Part shown: piece by piece, positions 45,558 through 57,929 of the stretch
How the letters are laid out: the number at the start of each line of letters is the position of its first letter
How positions within the stretch are numbered: position 1 is the first letter of the stretch
Notes under the pieces: model-generated
What the model saw: only the letters and a program-made list of their open reading frames with translations
The model's database searches: none
Told to the model about the DNA's origin: nothing
From: Azolla caroliniana
Lineage: Eukaryota; Polypodiophyta
Assembly (NCBI GenBank): GCA_043228905.1
Contig: JBHGNT010000015.1
Coordinates: forward strand, 17,112,001 to 17,176,000
Reading direction: 5' to 3'
DNA: 64,000 nucleotides
Made by a program: the position numbers and the translations under genes

Positions 45558-48500
45558 ATGGCCTCAACATTTGGTACAAGTTGTGAGATCAGAAAGTTCG
45601 ATGACAAAAAATTTGCCTTATGAAAGGAGATGATGCAGGATATACTGATCATTAGACGACAAATCAAAGCTATCAGGCACAACAACCAACCATCAACAAT
45701 GGCAACCATAGAATGGCAGTCACTTGACGAGACTGCAAGATCGACAATCAGAATGCATTTGGTCGAAAACCTCTGCTTCAACATGGCTAAAGAGATGACA
45801 ACGTTCACCCTATGGGAGAAGCTTCAAATGATATATGAAAAGATATCGAACTTGTCAAAACTTATCTTGATTTGGAAACTATTAAATATGAAGATGAGGG
45901 AGACAGAGTCGGAAACCTTCCATATCAATACCTTCAATTGGGTGTTGACCGAACTCTCCGCGCAAGACTTGAACTTTGACGAAGAGGTCAAAGCACTTGT
46001 ACTCCTTTTGAGCTTCCCAACAAGTTGGGAAGACTTCTATACAATTGTCATCAATAGCTCGTCGAAGCTAACACTGGACGAAGGGAATGGGGCGGTGATG
46101 TCCAAAGAGCTTCGAGGAAAGTCGATGGGACTCATCATCAATGACAATGCCGAAGCACATTTCTTCGGGGGAACAGCTCAAAGGACTAGTTGCAATCAGA
46201 GCAGGCCAAGAAGGTGAAACGACTGATTAAGGTCAAAGTTGAGAAGTGGAATGCCAAACGCCTACTGCACACATTGTAGAAAGGCCGACCATAATGTTGC
46301 TAACTACTAGTCACTGAACAAAAAGGACATAAGCCGAAGATTCGAGCGGAATGCAAACTCTTCCAACTCGAATCAATCATCAGCCGACAACCATATTCAT
46401 GTTGCCGAATCCTAGTTAGGAGAAGTCCTTCCATTAGAAGGCGTGTCGACTGGGAGAGATCCTATTTAGTGCACAAGATGCACAAACATGGTTGCTCAAT
46501 TCGGGCGTCACCTTCCATGTGATCCACCCACAAAGAATGGTTTTTGAACTATTCGATCAACGTTGGCTCGGTCCGACTTGGCTATATGCAGGAGTGCCTA
46601 ATCGCTAGAATAGGCAAAATACCCATTTGGTAGGCGAATGGAAATATGATCACCCTACACCAAGTGCAACACGTACCCGATCTAAAGAGGAGTATTATCT
46701 ACATCAGCATGTTGGCCGAAGATGGGTACAAGAAGACACTAAGTGAGTCTTCATGGAAAATTTGAAAAGGAAATATGCACATTGGTCATGGTGTGAAGTA
46801 CAATAACTTGTATTCACTCGCAATGATTAGTTAACGGGGATCACTAAATGTAGCTAAAATGTCGACATCGTCGTTATGGCATGGCCGACTCGGCCATATG
46901 TCACAAACTAGGCTCAAAATACTTTCAGTACTTGGCTACATCCCGAAGCTTAGACATGACGATTCTGACTTCTTCAAGCACTGTCAATACGGGAAACAAA
47001 CCTAAAGTCCGCACTCTACGCACTACGAGACTGTATGACAACCCTCAGAGCTAATTCACAATGACATCTGTGGGCCGATGCCCAAGAGATCTCTAGGCGA
47101 CGCACAATACTTCGTCACGTTCATGGATGATTGTACATGCAAAGTTTGGGCGTATTCAATTAATTCCAAAGACGAAACACTCGAGACATTCGCTCGGTGG
47201 ATAACCGAAGTCGAAAATCGATCCGTCCATAAGGTGAAGAATTTCTAATCGAACTACGGAGGCAAATACATATCCAGAGCCTTCGAGAAGTACACTGTCT
47301 AAAAGAGGGATCCGACATCAACGAATCATTCCCTACACCCTGATGCACAATGATGTAGACGAACTGATGAACCGAACAATCCAAGAGAGAGTGGAGGCAA
47401 TTCTCCAACACATAGGACTCAACTCAGAATTTTGGGCAAAGGCGGTGCAAACGACTGTTTATTTTATTAATTTCTCACCATCAAAGGCCATCAAGCTTCA
47501 AGTGCCACAGGCACTATGGTCGGGTATGCAACTGAGCTATGAACGACTTCACATATTTGGGTGCGAATCATATGCCCACATACCAAGGGAGAATCAAACA
47601 AAGTTGGCCCCCCATTCGAGAATATGCATCTTTCTCGGCTATAGGACAAATGGGAATTTCTACTTTCGGCTATGGGATCCAGAGCACAAGAATTTGATTC
47701 GAAGTAGCGACGTAGTCTTCAATGAAGACTCAATTACCTCAGTTCAAACACAGTCCCGAATCGGCAAGAGAATGAGTTTCAATGAGTCGGAGGCCGACAT
47801 GCTGAATGTCGAACCCGAATCGGCTAGCAAGTTGACCAACCGATTCGAACGAGAGCTTACATAGAGAAAACTCTGAATAATATGCCGACTGATTGGTTTG
47901 AACCTGCAATGACACAAAAGAGTTGGCCGAATACTCCTGCAATATGGGTAGATCCGACACAAACGCAAGGAAATTGCAATAGTAGATCCCTCACAAGATC
48001 TCTAACTAGGAGTTACACAATGCTGACCGGACATGCATACCAGTTGAAGAAACTAAATCGATCATTTCGGCACTAAGGAGATATGGACATAGGTGAACCG
48101 TGTGCTTACGAAGAAGCTATTGATATGCCATATGCCAAAACATGGCGCAAAGCCATGCAATCCAAAATTGACTCTATTAAGGAAAACAACACATGGGAGC
48201 CGGTTCCACAACCAGCTGGCAAACATCTGCTGCCATGCAAGTGGGTTTTCAAATACAAAAATGTATTTGGTTCAAACCAACCCAAATACAAAGTTGGGCT
48301 CATTGCATGACGCAATAGAGCTGAAATCGGGGAATTGAAGCAAAAACTTCATGAGAAATTGTCGATGAAGGAACTCAAAGAAGCCCAACATATTTTGGGC
48401 ATGAGGATAGAGAGAGATAGGTCAAAGAAAATCCTATGGCTCTCACAATCCAAGTACATTCAAAAGGTGTTGAAGAAGTTTAACATGGACAAGTCGAAAC

Positions 48501-48683
48501 CCACACCAACTCCGCCCCCGACATCGATTCAACTATCATATAGAGAATCTCCCTCATAGATGTCCAGATAGAGCAAATGGGAAAGGTCCACTACGCATCA
48601 GCAGTAGGAAGTCTCATGTACTCGATGGTATCCACCTGACCTGACCTTGCATATGTCATAGGCACTACCAATCGGTATATGTT
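45558..48683 (+). pseudogene. Copia family 2 gag-pol, second copy, degraded
   Basis: ATG 45558 (MASTFGTSCEIRKFDD) matches gag of the 17257 copy. Gag runs to about 46210 with 'IIRRQIKAIRHN' and 'WEDFYTIVIN'. A knuckle near 46265 reads 'YCTHCRKADHNVANY', last Cys lost. Integrase (about 46850-47700) has 'LWHGRLGHMS' and 'LWDPEHKNLIRSSDVVF' but many stops; the SDNGG block reads 'SNYGGK'. The spacer and RT follow (48083-48683) with 'WRKAMQSKIDSIKENNTW', 'CKWVFKYK', 'LKEAQHILGMRIERDRSK' and 'YASAVGSLMYSMV'. The YVDD-containing part of RT is deleted between about 48310 and 48335. The element is cut at 48683 by another LTR. Confidence 0.85.
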
Positions 48684-48977
48684 TGTTAAGAAAATGAGGA
48701 GCAAGAGTGGCTAAGATGCAACGAGAGGACTGTGTGTGTGTGTGTATGCATGTAAGGCAAGAGAGAGAGAGAGAGAGAGAGAGCTTAAGACAGAGATAAA
48801 AGACTGTATATTACATTAATCAAAATACTTCCAATAGTAACTAAGTTACAAGGGGTTGGTTTAAATACCAACTAAGCTAGGGTAAGTGTCCTTTCTACTA
48901 TTTACAAAACTAGCCTAGTATGTCCATGAGCTAGTGTGAAACCAATTACTATGGGAAGTTGAGTTTGACTCTCAACA
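48684..48977 (-). repeat. 3' LTR of a minus-strand copia (family 3)
   Basis: TGTTAAGAAAATGAGG to GACTCTCAACA, 294 bp, next to a minus-strand purine tract CGAAGGGGCG (48978-48987). Contains (GT)n at 48731-48744 and (GA)n at 48761-48783. Ends resemble the solo LTR 31846-32310. Confidence 0.8.
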
Positions 48978-51740
48978 CGCCCCTTCGAACACAACTTCCA
49001 TCTGTTGAAAAGTTGTTTCGGTTCGGTCTTCGGAATCCGGCTTCTGACGTTCGTAGTCCTCGAGCTGGATTGTTCAGCTTCGTGCTCGGTTCGATTAACT
49101 GCGTGTTGCGTACTAGATCAATTGCGTACAGTGCGTATGTCGCATGCAATACTCCCCCTTAAGCTCGGCAATGTGGATGTCGTGAGACCAAGGTCCGATG
49201 CGAATTGCCCGAGCTTGTCGACTCCTAAGGCCTTCGTAAAACTATCACAATCTGGAGGTGCGTACCGATATGTTGTAGATTGATTTCTCCGGCCTATACG
49301 CCCTCGTGGATGAAGTGGTAGTGCACTTCGATATGCTTAGTACGAGCCTGAAATACAAGGTTCCACACCAAGTAGATGTTGCTCATGTTGTCGCAGTATA
49401 GGCGAATCAGATCTTTGATAGGTACGCCTAGATCCTTCCGTATGCGCTTGAGCCATACGGCTTCGCATGCGGCGATTGCCGCGCCCTTGTATTCAGCTTC
49501 CGTGCTCAACAGTGCGACTGTCGGCTGCTTCTTACTGCTCCAGGAGATTGCTTCGCTGCCGAGGGAGAAGACGAATCCGGATGTGGATTGTCTATCCGCT
49601 TTTAGCCTGCCCAGTCTGCGTTTGTGTGTCCTTCGAGTCAAATGGTCATATTTGACTTATACATAATGTTGTAATCCATCGTAGTATTGACATACCAGAG
49701 TATCCTCTTAGCGCAATCAAGATGAGGGTTTCGCGGATTCTGCATGAATTGGCTAAGTAGGCCGACCGAATAACTGAGATCGGGTCGCGTAATGGTAAGA
49801 TAGATTAAATTGCCGATCAGTTGACAATACTTAGTTGGCTCGCACTCGGTTGTGCCGGAATCAACATCAATCTTGAGATTACGATTGAGAGGGGTAGACA
49901 CAGGTTTGCACTCGGTCATTCTGAACTTGTACAAAAGGTTGAGAAAGTAGTGCCGTTGAGAAATCATTATTCCGACTGGTGTCTGAATTACTTCAATGCC
50001 AAGGAAGTAATGGAGCTTGTGCAGGTCTTTCATCTCGAATTTGCCGGAAAGAAGTGATTTGACCTTGTTAATCTCGGAGAGATTCTTTCCTCCAATGACC
50101 AAATCATCCATGTAAAGGATGATGATAATCGGGCTATTCGACTCATTTCAGATGTATAGAGAAGTATCAGATTTTGACATTCGAAATCCGATCTGATGAA
50201 GATACTGTGTGATCTTCGAGTCCCCCCACACACGTGGTGCTTGTTTGAGGCTATAGAGAGGCTTCTTGAGTCGGCACATAACATTCGGATGATTGCGCGA
50301 TTCAAATACGGGTGGTTGAATCATATATACTCCGCCTCTTCCAATTTGCCTTGAAGAAAGGTGTTCTTGACGTCCATCTGGTGGAGGTGCTGCCGTGATT
50401 GCAATTACGGTCCGCACAGTTGTCATCTTTGCCGCCGGGGCAAAGGTCTCTTCGTAGTCTACGTCGTGCATTTGCACGTCTCCTTTCGCAACGAGCTATG
50501 CTTTAAAGAGATTTACGGAGCTGTCGGCATTGTGTTTCACTCTGTAAATCCACCTGCAGCCAATGGATTTCTTGTTCGGCGTGTGAGGAACGAGATCCCA
50601 TGTCTCGTTTTTGCATAGGGCTTGCATTTCTTCATTCATTGCATCGACCCATCACGGATCCTTTACGGCTTCGGAAAGCGTCTCCGGCTCCCATACTGAC
50701 GCTACCTTCATCATGAAGGCGTAATGGTACGCCATATAATCGTTGTAGCCGAATCGGCTTACAGGGTTCTTTTCACGGGTGGATCGGCGAAGCTTCTCGT
50801 TTGCGGATGCTAAGGCTTTCTTCGTTCCATATGTCCGGATGATTGGGATGTCCAGGCCTTCGAACTCACTGTTAACGGAGTGAGTTGACGCGTTGTCAAT
50901 TAGATCTTTGTATTCGGACATCTTGGCTTCCCTTTGTCGAGTTTCGGACTCGGTCGAAATGTGCTTTGGTCACTCGGGGGCTCCCGTGGTTCACTAAGCT
51001 ATGTCGTAATCGGGCTTTCTTCAAACATGCGCGTGAGCCAATCTTCGTCTTCTATCTCCATTTCGGCGGATTCCGGGTCGAGCGGAGTCAGATTCGAAGT
51101 TGTTTCTGGTGTGTACCAGGATGCGTACTTGTCGAAAACGACATCTCGAATTACGCGAGATTTTCGGGTAGATGGGTTGTAGCATTTGTACCCCTTCTGT
51201 TTGAGTGAGTATCCTACGAGGATACATTTCTCCGACTTCGGGTCGAGCTTTTGTCACGTATCGTCGGGAATATGTATGTAAGTGATTGCGCCAAAAATGC
51301 GGACATGTGATAAGTCCAGCTTCTTTCCAATGAACTTCTCGTGAGGAGTTACATCATGTACTCCCGAGGTTGTGCACCTATTCATGAGGTATACAATCGT
51401 GTTCACCGCTTTTTCCCAGTACGATTTCGATAGGTTCTTCTAATTCATCATAGCCTGAGCGAGTTCTACTATGTGTCGGTTTTTACACTCAGCTACGTCG
51501 TTCTGCTGAGGTGTGTGATGGCATGGGAATTCTCATCGAATTCCTTCCTTTCAGAGATATGTCGTAAACTCATCCGAAAAGTATTCTTTGCCTCCATCCG
51601 ATCGAAGGCAGCGTATGTGCCGACCCGTAGTTTTTACGACTTCGGCCTTGAACCTCATCGGATCAACCAAGTCAAAGAGCAAATCAAGCCAATCGAGTTG
51701 AAGAGCTAAATGAGATGACCAAGCCGACCAGGCCGAAGAG
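48978..51740 (-). pseudogene. Copia family 3 integrase-RT-RNase H, truncated
   Basis: Minus strand, from integrase to RNase H. The integrase core starts mid-domain at about 51740 ('FVDDSS'), with 'CLRSDGGKEYFSDEF' near 51600. A linker carries 'RKSRVIRDVVFDKYASW' (51150) and 'SRFGYNDYMAYHYAFM' (50720). RT spans 50480-49640 with 'YEETFAPAAKMTTVRTVI', 'PLYSLKQAPRVW' and catalytic 'LYMDDLVIGG' near 50105; RNase H has '[20 protein letters not shown]' and '[19 protein letters not shown]' (49580-49450). Gag, protease and the 5' LTR are missing. Frames are broken in several places. Confidence 0.88.
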
Positions 51741-51894
51741 TCATCAACAAACTATAGGAATAGACAGACAACAACCTCACGCTTACTCTATGTTTGCTTG
51801 GTTGACATCAACAAGATCTTCACACTTGCTTCAGCTTAGTCGACTAAAAAACTACACACAATAGTCGACCAAACACCTCAACTGTCATTAGGAA
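51741..51894 (+). repeat. U5 end of copia family 2 right LTR
   Basis: ACAACAACCTCACGCTTACT... to CAACTGTCA matches the end of the LTR at 45305-45454 almost continuously. It explains where the family 2 element of 44938-48683 ended before deletion. Confidence 0.8.
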
Positions 51895-52475
51895 CTAGGA
51901 TTGGAGCTTCTCCATGCTTCTTCTCCTTCATCTTATACTTCATAAACTTTGGGTTGGTGCATGTATTTGTATATTATTCAAGAAGAAATGCATGGGCAAT
52001 CTCAAAACCACGACCTTCTTCAGTAAGAATATTTGTTGTTGGCAGTGGACACACAACAAACATTTTGAAACACAATCTCGGCATGGCCATGAGCAATATC
52101 ATCATAACCAAATACAATTAATAGTCTAACTATTTGAGCACCGGGAGCATCTTTTGTCACCAAGATCACGGATTCTTGCTTATGTAGCGTGAATGTTCAA
52201 TTAGTCTTACCCTATTTATAGTGAACGCTTTGAAAAGGGATTTTGCTTCAGAAAGAAGATGCAATCATATTCAATATAACATGATAGGAGGTTGCAAAGC
52301 ATCGACAAATCATATGTGCCCCATCGACTTTCATCTCATTGAATTCTTCATTAGCTCGTATTACACATTCTTAATCAAAGTTTTTCGTAATTACATAGTT
52401 TATAACCACCTTTGTCCAGTTTTTTCTTGTATTGGATTAATCTTCTCAATTTATACATCAATCATTGTGTTATAT
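51895..52475. other. AT-rich non-coding DNA
   Basis: No gene or repeat recognised. Confidence 0.5.
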
Positions 52476-52724
52476 TGTTGAGAGGACCACCTCCACCAGA
52501 TCAGTATTTGGAACCAGGAGCCAGATCGAAGAGCCAGATCGTAATCCGAATCGGGCTGTAACTGGTAGGCCGTTAGAGGCCTACGACCCTAGCCTACTAC
52601 GTAGGCATATTTTTGGGAGTCTATGTCTGATGCTATGTACGAGCATTAAAGTACTTTAATGCTCATACACTTCTATAAATAGTGTTGTAAAGCTCAGTTG
52701 TATGTACAAAGTCTTTAAATTGGG
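52476..52724 (+). repeat. Truncated LTR of copia family 1
   Basis: TGTTGAGAGGACC start, then the GGCCGTTAGAGGCCTACGA and CTAGCCTA-TACRTAGGCATAT blocks found at 16285-16330. It breaks off after TGTATGTACAAAGTCTTTAAAT, where the gypsy at 52725 begins. Confidence 0.85.
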
Positions 52725-54720
52725 TTCTGGTTGGAGAAAACCGGTCCGGGTTCCGGTTCCTCGTCCATCGGTTCGTCCTCCGTTTCGGACTGTTCGTCGT
52801 CGCTGTCCGGGCCTCTTAGATCTGGTTCGCCGTCGTGGCGCTTCTTGAACGCTTTGATCTGCTTCCCTGCTACCGGTATTGCCATCCTCGTACCGTCGAG
52901 TTCCGCCAGGTGATACGTCCCGTTGTCATTGGCGCTCGTTACCACGTAAGGCCCGAACCACCACTTTGCAAACTTCCATATTGCCCGGTGCTGGTTGTCG
53001 AGGCTATTGTCGTAGACTAGCACCCAGTCGCCTTCCTCGATTTTCTTTGGTCAGAACCGGTGCGTTCGGTCGAACCGGGCTTTGTTCCTCATCCTCGCCG
53101 TCCGAAGTCTCTCCGCCGCTCGTTCCACGTCCTGTGGCCTCCGCTCGAGCTGCCGTATACGCGCCGCTAGCAGTTCTTCCCGGCTCATCTCGTCTCTCCA
53201 GTCCACTGTCGCCCAAGAGGAGATCGTCCGTTCCATCGGCATGATCGGCTTCTGTCCGAACATGAGCTCTGACGGCATGAACCCGGTTACCGAACTGTGC
53301 GTTGTCCGGTCCGCCCACAAGGCATAAGGTAACAGTCGTGGCCAGTTCCCGACCTGGCCCCCGCACGCCTGGACTAGCGCTTTGACGATCCGTCCGTGTC
53401 CGCGCTCCACCTTCCCGTTCGCCTCCGGATTGTACGCTATGGTGAGCGAGAGCTTGACCCCTAACCGGTCGAATAGCTCCTCGGCCTCTTCGGAGTCCAA
53501 CTCCCCGCAGTTAGCCACGATCTTCCCGACGCACCCGTACCGGCATATCACGTCCTCGATTAGGAACCGACACACGGCCGCGGTCGTTTTGTTCTGCAGG
53601 GCTCGGCCTTCCACCTGGTTCGTTAGGTCCTCCCGGGCCAACACCAGATATCGCATCTGCCCTACGCCCATCGGCATTGTCACCAAATCTACCATCCATT
53701 TGAAGTCGATGGCCGGAGGGTATGTAGGGTGAAGCTCGTCCCGATGTCTGACTATGGAGTGTATCTGACAGCTCTCACAAGTTGTCACGAACCGATGCAC
53801 GTCCCGGTACAGTCCCGGCCACCAGTACTTCCCCTTTAGTTTCTCGAACGTGGCCCACGTCCCACAGTGTCCAGCCCAGGGGCTGTCGTGGTAGGCCTTC
53901 AGCAACTCCTCCTGTTCCTCCTCCATCGCCACTACTCGGAGCGGGATGTCATTTCTCTTCTTCAGGTGCTTCCACAAGTATCCATCCCGGAGAAAGAATC
54001 GGTACGCTTTCTTCCGGATCCGGTTGGCCTCGTCCTTTGTCCATGACGCGTCCGGCGTCATCGTCCTTAAGAATCCCCCAATCTGCAGCCACTCCCCGTC
54101 GTACTTGCTCTCGTTGAAATCGTTAAGCGCCGGAGTGCTCCCCCCCTCGATTGTTACGTAAGCCGCCTCAAAGAAGTCCACGGCGACTTCCTCGTCCTCC
54201 GAAACCATGCCGCCCTCGTCGTCAAATCGCGCCCTCGAAAGCATGTCGGCCATGGCATTGTCTTTCCTGGAAATGTGTCGTATTTCCGGATCCAGGGACT
54301 TGATGTACGCTATCCACCTGAGCATTGCTAGGTCCGGGGTTGCGCATCCGGAAACCATGCCGAGAATCAACAGGCAGTCTGTCTCGATAATCACCTCTGT
54401 CCCGACCATATAGTCTTTATCGGCCTTCACCGCCGAAACGATACCCCAGAGTTCGCGTTTAACCTGGGCATATCCTCGTTGTCACTCGTTGAGGACCTTC
54501 GCGCCGAACCGGATTGGGAACCGAATGCCGTCCTCATCTTCTTGGTTGACGACCCATCCGATCCCGGTCGGACTTGTATCTACCATTATGTAGATGGGAG
54601 TGCCTTTCTCGTAGACAACCTTCCGGAGTGCCGGAGCTGCAGCAAGAGCCTCCTTCATCTTTCGGACCGACTCCATATGCTCGTCTCACCACTCAAATTT
54701 TTGCCCCTCCTTGTGCCAGG
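52725..54720 (-). pseudogene. GC-rich gypsy (copy A): RNase H and integrase
   Basis: Single minus-strand frame with TGA stops at 54482 and 53051 (both from CGA) and one lost base-pair region at the RT side. RNase H: 'IMVDTSPTGIGWVV', 'QVKRELWGIVSAV'-type codons, 'ISRKDNAMADMLSRARF'. Integrase: finger 'YHDSPWAGHCGTW' and 'CESCQ', core 'MVDLVTMPMG', second acid site 'VANCGELD' (Asp replaced by Asn compared with copy B 'VADRGELD'), Glu in 'NPEANGKVERGHG'. The C-terminus has 'FAKWWFGPYVVTSAND' (SH3-like) and an acidic tail. The 3' LTR is missing; the end abuts a copia LTR scrap. Confidence 0.9.
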
Positions 54721-55792
54721 GTACACATCCGCACTAGGCCGAGAGGAGTCCACATCGTCGTAATGTCTCTGCTCTCCACGGCTAGTTGGAACTGATCGTA
54801 CCCCGAGTACAGATCACCGACCGAGTAGATCGACCTTCTGGCAAAGGCCTCCGCGAACTCGTCTATCGTTGGTTCGTTTCCTGCGTTCCGAATGGTCACT
54901 CTGTTGACCGGTTGCAGGTCTTGAATGAAGCGCAACGTCCCGTTCTTCTTCGGTACGGTAAACCACCGGTTCGAGTACGGGGCACTCGACGGTTCGAGGA
55001 TGCCCATATCGACTTTCTGCCTCAACAGCTCCATCAGCTCCGGGATGTGAACTCTCGGTACCGGAATTGGTTTGAGATTCCACGGCACATGCGGTACCGT
55101 GAATATCACCATCGGCTTCACGACTGTTGGGTCTACGCACCCGATCTCTTCCGGTGAGAATGCGAAGGCTTTCCCGTGCCTTCTGAGCATTCTCCGAAAC
55201 CGGTCTTCCTCCGCCGGCAGTAGGAACCCGGCCCCACCGATTTTGAGCTCCCGTAGCGTTCTGTCGGTGAAGGTGTGTCCTATGCAGGCCGGATCTCGTA
55301 AACTGGGGTCCGACACGACCACCTTGATTCACAACTCGCTGCCCTCTGGTAAGGGTGCCACGACTGGCCTTACCTTCCGGTCCACAGTCTTGTACTTCGT
55401 GTTAACCCGGGCCGTCCGATCCGGCTCAAGCCTTCGACTGAAGTCCGCGATGACTTCGTACATCTCTTCTGAACAAACTGGTATCGTCCGGTCCTCTTTA
55501 AGGCCCTCTCCGACCACCTCTCGCAGTATTCCCAAGGTATCATCGAAGGAGACCGCCTCCACGGCTCCGTTGATTTCCTCGCTGGGCCCGAGAACTCCGC
55601 ACGCCCGAAGTCGCTCTTCCGCCCTTGTCTTTTCTCGGCCAACGACGCCAACTATCGTACACCCTCTATTGTCGGAGAAACAAAACTTCCTACTTATGGT
55701 ACAAGGTTTCTTCGGTTTTGCCTCTATCGTACATTTGTGGGGTTTTCCCGGAGTGTCCGGACTATCGCGGCCCCACGCCTTGACAGCCCTCT
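54700..55792 (-). pseudogene. GC-rich gypsy (copy A): reverse transcriptase, catalytic part deleted
   Basis: N-terminal RT blocks 'YKTVDRKVRPVVAPLPEGSE', 'VPHVPWNLKPIPVPR', 'LRFIQDLQPVNRVTIRNAG' and 'YSVGDLYSGYDQFQLAVESR' are present. At about 54710 the text jumps from 'CTLAQGG' to codons before RNase H; comparison with copy B (62005-62468) shows about 455 bp missing, including the FLDD active site. The copy cannot have encoded working RT. Confidence 0.9.
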
Positions 55793-56644
55793 CTAAAAAT
55801 CCTCTCGATTCTCGCCACCGAGGGACTCGCAGTTTCGCTCGTGGTTCGGTCGCACCGTCAGGAACTGGACCGAATGACGCCCGTCCTGACTCTTGACCCT
55901 CGCGTAAGCCGACCCGTTGTCCAGCACCTTGGTCTCCATCCGCGCTGCCGTAATGTACGGTTCTCCCAGTATGACCGGGTGCGAGGACGTCTCCTGCACA
56001 AAGAAGTGTTGGTCTATCTCGACGTCGCCGATCTTAACTCGCACGTTTGGGCAGGCCCCGTGTAGTTCCTCGGTGGCGCGCGTCGCCACCCGTATCTTCC
56101 ACCCGTGCTTGGTGTTGACTGGCCATTTCCCCTTCTTGTAGAAGTCCATGGACATCAGGTTTATTTCCGAACCGTGGTTCACCAGCGCCACCACCGGTTC
56201 CTGAACATCTCCGATCTTCACCAAGGTTTCCGTGGTCGCTCGGGCCCAGTGTGGCCTCGAATAGTGGCTCTCCGCCCACTCGTCTTCCAGCACCATGTCC
56301 TCTATGTGCGTCGTTCGCACCTCCACCGGCCTTTCCGGTTCTGTCTCCGTCGACGGCCTCTTCCTCTTCACCAAGTCTACGATGGAGTCGTGGAACTCCT
56401 TCTTGGCGATTCCGAGCACCTCCTGCAACGACAGTTCCACCTTGCTGTCGAGGATCCGTTCTTCCAGGACCTTTCGTAGGTCCGTGGTCCTTTCGATCTC
56501 TGTGCCAAACTGGTATCCGCCCTTCTTCTGGTTATCCCGGGCACTGGGCTCACCGGCCTCGTTCCGTCTCGGCCCGAATCGGGTTTCGTATCTCTGTGAG
56601 GGTCTAGCCCCTCCGGTTTTACCTACCCATTTGTCTTCAACCAA
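55793..56644 (-). pseudogene. GC-rich gypsy (copy A): protease region
   Basis: Open frame of 283 codons: 'SLQEVLGIAKKEFHDSIVDL', the protease flap candidate 'ALVNHGSEINLMSMDFYKKG', and 'FFVQETSSHPVILGEPYITA'. The pepsin-type D-T/S-G triad reads N-H-G here; the AT-rich relative at 20-22 kb has D-H-G. A frameshift separates it from gag. Confidence 0.85.
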
Positions 56645-56802
56645 AGCCTCGTAGTTCTGGCAACCTGCTTCGACGAAACCCGTCTTCTCTTCGACCGGGT
56701 CACTCCACCCGGTTACCTCCTGGACCCGCTTCTCCGCTTCTCCGCGCGGTCCGCCTCGTCTTTCCTTAGTCGGGCACCGGCGAGGCCTTCCAGCATCGTC
56801 GG

Positions 56803-57882
56803 CTAGAACCCGGCTTTGCTCTCCTTCCGGGCCTCGCTGCCTCCGACCCCAATACCGGCTGACGCCGAGTAGTGGACGGTCTCCGCGTGCCGGGCCGCCG
56901 CCTCTTCCATCAGCCTTTTCATTCCTCCTCGCCCGTCATTTCGGTTCAGGGCCCTCCGGGTATCGCTGGCGTGCACCCGACCTTCCCACAGGTACACTAC
57001 CCGGCTTCTCAAAGCCTCCGCAAAGTCCCCGCAGTCTTTCCGGATGTGGCCGACCTCGTCGCACCACATCCACCTATTTCCTGCTGGAGGCCGTCGGTCA
57101 CGAGCCTGTTCACCGCCTTCCCTCCGAGCCTGGGCGATCTGGAGATTCTTTACCGCCCGTGTCAACTCCTCCAAAGCTGTTCCCCCAGACGAGCCTCTGA
57201 CCACGCCGGTCTCTTCCCTTCGCGCCTGTGGTATCGGTTCGAGCTTCCTTGCTGCGACAGGACCCGCCCCTGTATCAGCCCACTCCCACCGTTTGTCAAA
57301 ACGGCCGCAGACTCTTTTTACCGCGGCCCAGTCGGCCGTCAGCCCGTCTTCGGTTTCTAGTAAGGAGCCCACTTGCTCCCGATCCCGTGCGTCAACCGAT
57401 TTGACAAACAGTAGGACACGACTTGTGTCCAGAACGGTCCAATCGAGCGCCGAAAGGCGCGCAAAGCGTTCCTCAAACTCCCGGAGGAGTACCGACGCAT
57501 TTCTTCCTTTGTTGGGGGACTCCACCCACTCCATGAAGCCCCGCTTCGAAAGTCGAAGCGCGTCATCCAGCCCGTATTTCTCCAGGAGCCGTCCTTCGAA
57601 CTCCTCCCAAGTCCGGCTCTCCGCCCGGACCTCGAGCACCTCCGCATGGATGCCCGGCATCGCCACTCGAGGAAATCCGGCAAGACGCCTCTCTTCCGGA
57701 ATATCCCTCATCAACATCTCCGCCCGGTAGGACGCCAAATAACTCGTGGCATCCTTTCCACTGAACCGGCCGATCGTACCGACGATCGCCTCAATAGCTC
57801 TGTCAAGGGCGTCGGTACCCTCGCGCGTGCTCACTATCCGGTCCACGGCCGAAGCCATGGCCTCTGCAAGATCCGACCCCCT
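56803..57882 (-). pseudogene. GC-rich gypsy (copy A): gag
   Basis: First ATG after the primer site is at 57882 (MRGSDLAEAMASAVDR); the frame is open further up through the primer site. Capsid-like block 'IGRFSGKDATSYLASYRAEM', 'FEGRLLEKYGLDDALRLSKR' and 'LRAFERRF'-type helices follow. The knuckle 'MWCDEVGHIRKDC' again lacks the first Cys, as in the 20-22 kb relative. Arg/Glu-rich; ends at 56803. Gag binds and packages the element RNA. The frame is intact, but pol downstream is frame-shifted. Confidence 0.85.
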
Positions 57883-57907
57883 CATCTTCTGCTCCTCTAC
57901 TGCCTTG

Positions 57908-57925
57908 TTCACGTCGGGTTCACCA
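57908..57925 (-). promoter_or_regulatory. Primer-binding site TGGTGAACCCGACGTGAA
   Basis: Identical to the site at 22383-22400; separated from LTR A by a short spacer (TCTT). Confidence 0.8.
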
Positions 57926-57929
57926 AAGA

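Noticed and set aside
54786-56654. Several forward open frames over 100 codons in GC-rich DNA
   Set aside because: All are antisense to gypsy RT and protease; GC-rich DNA keeps antisense frames open by chance.
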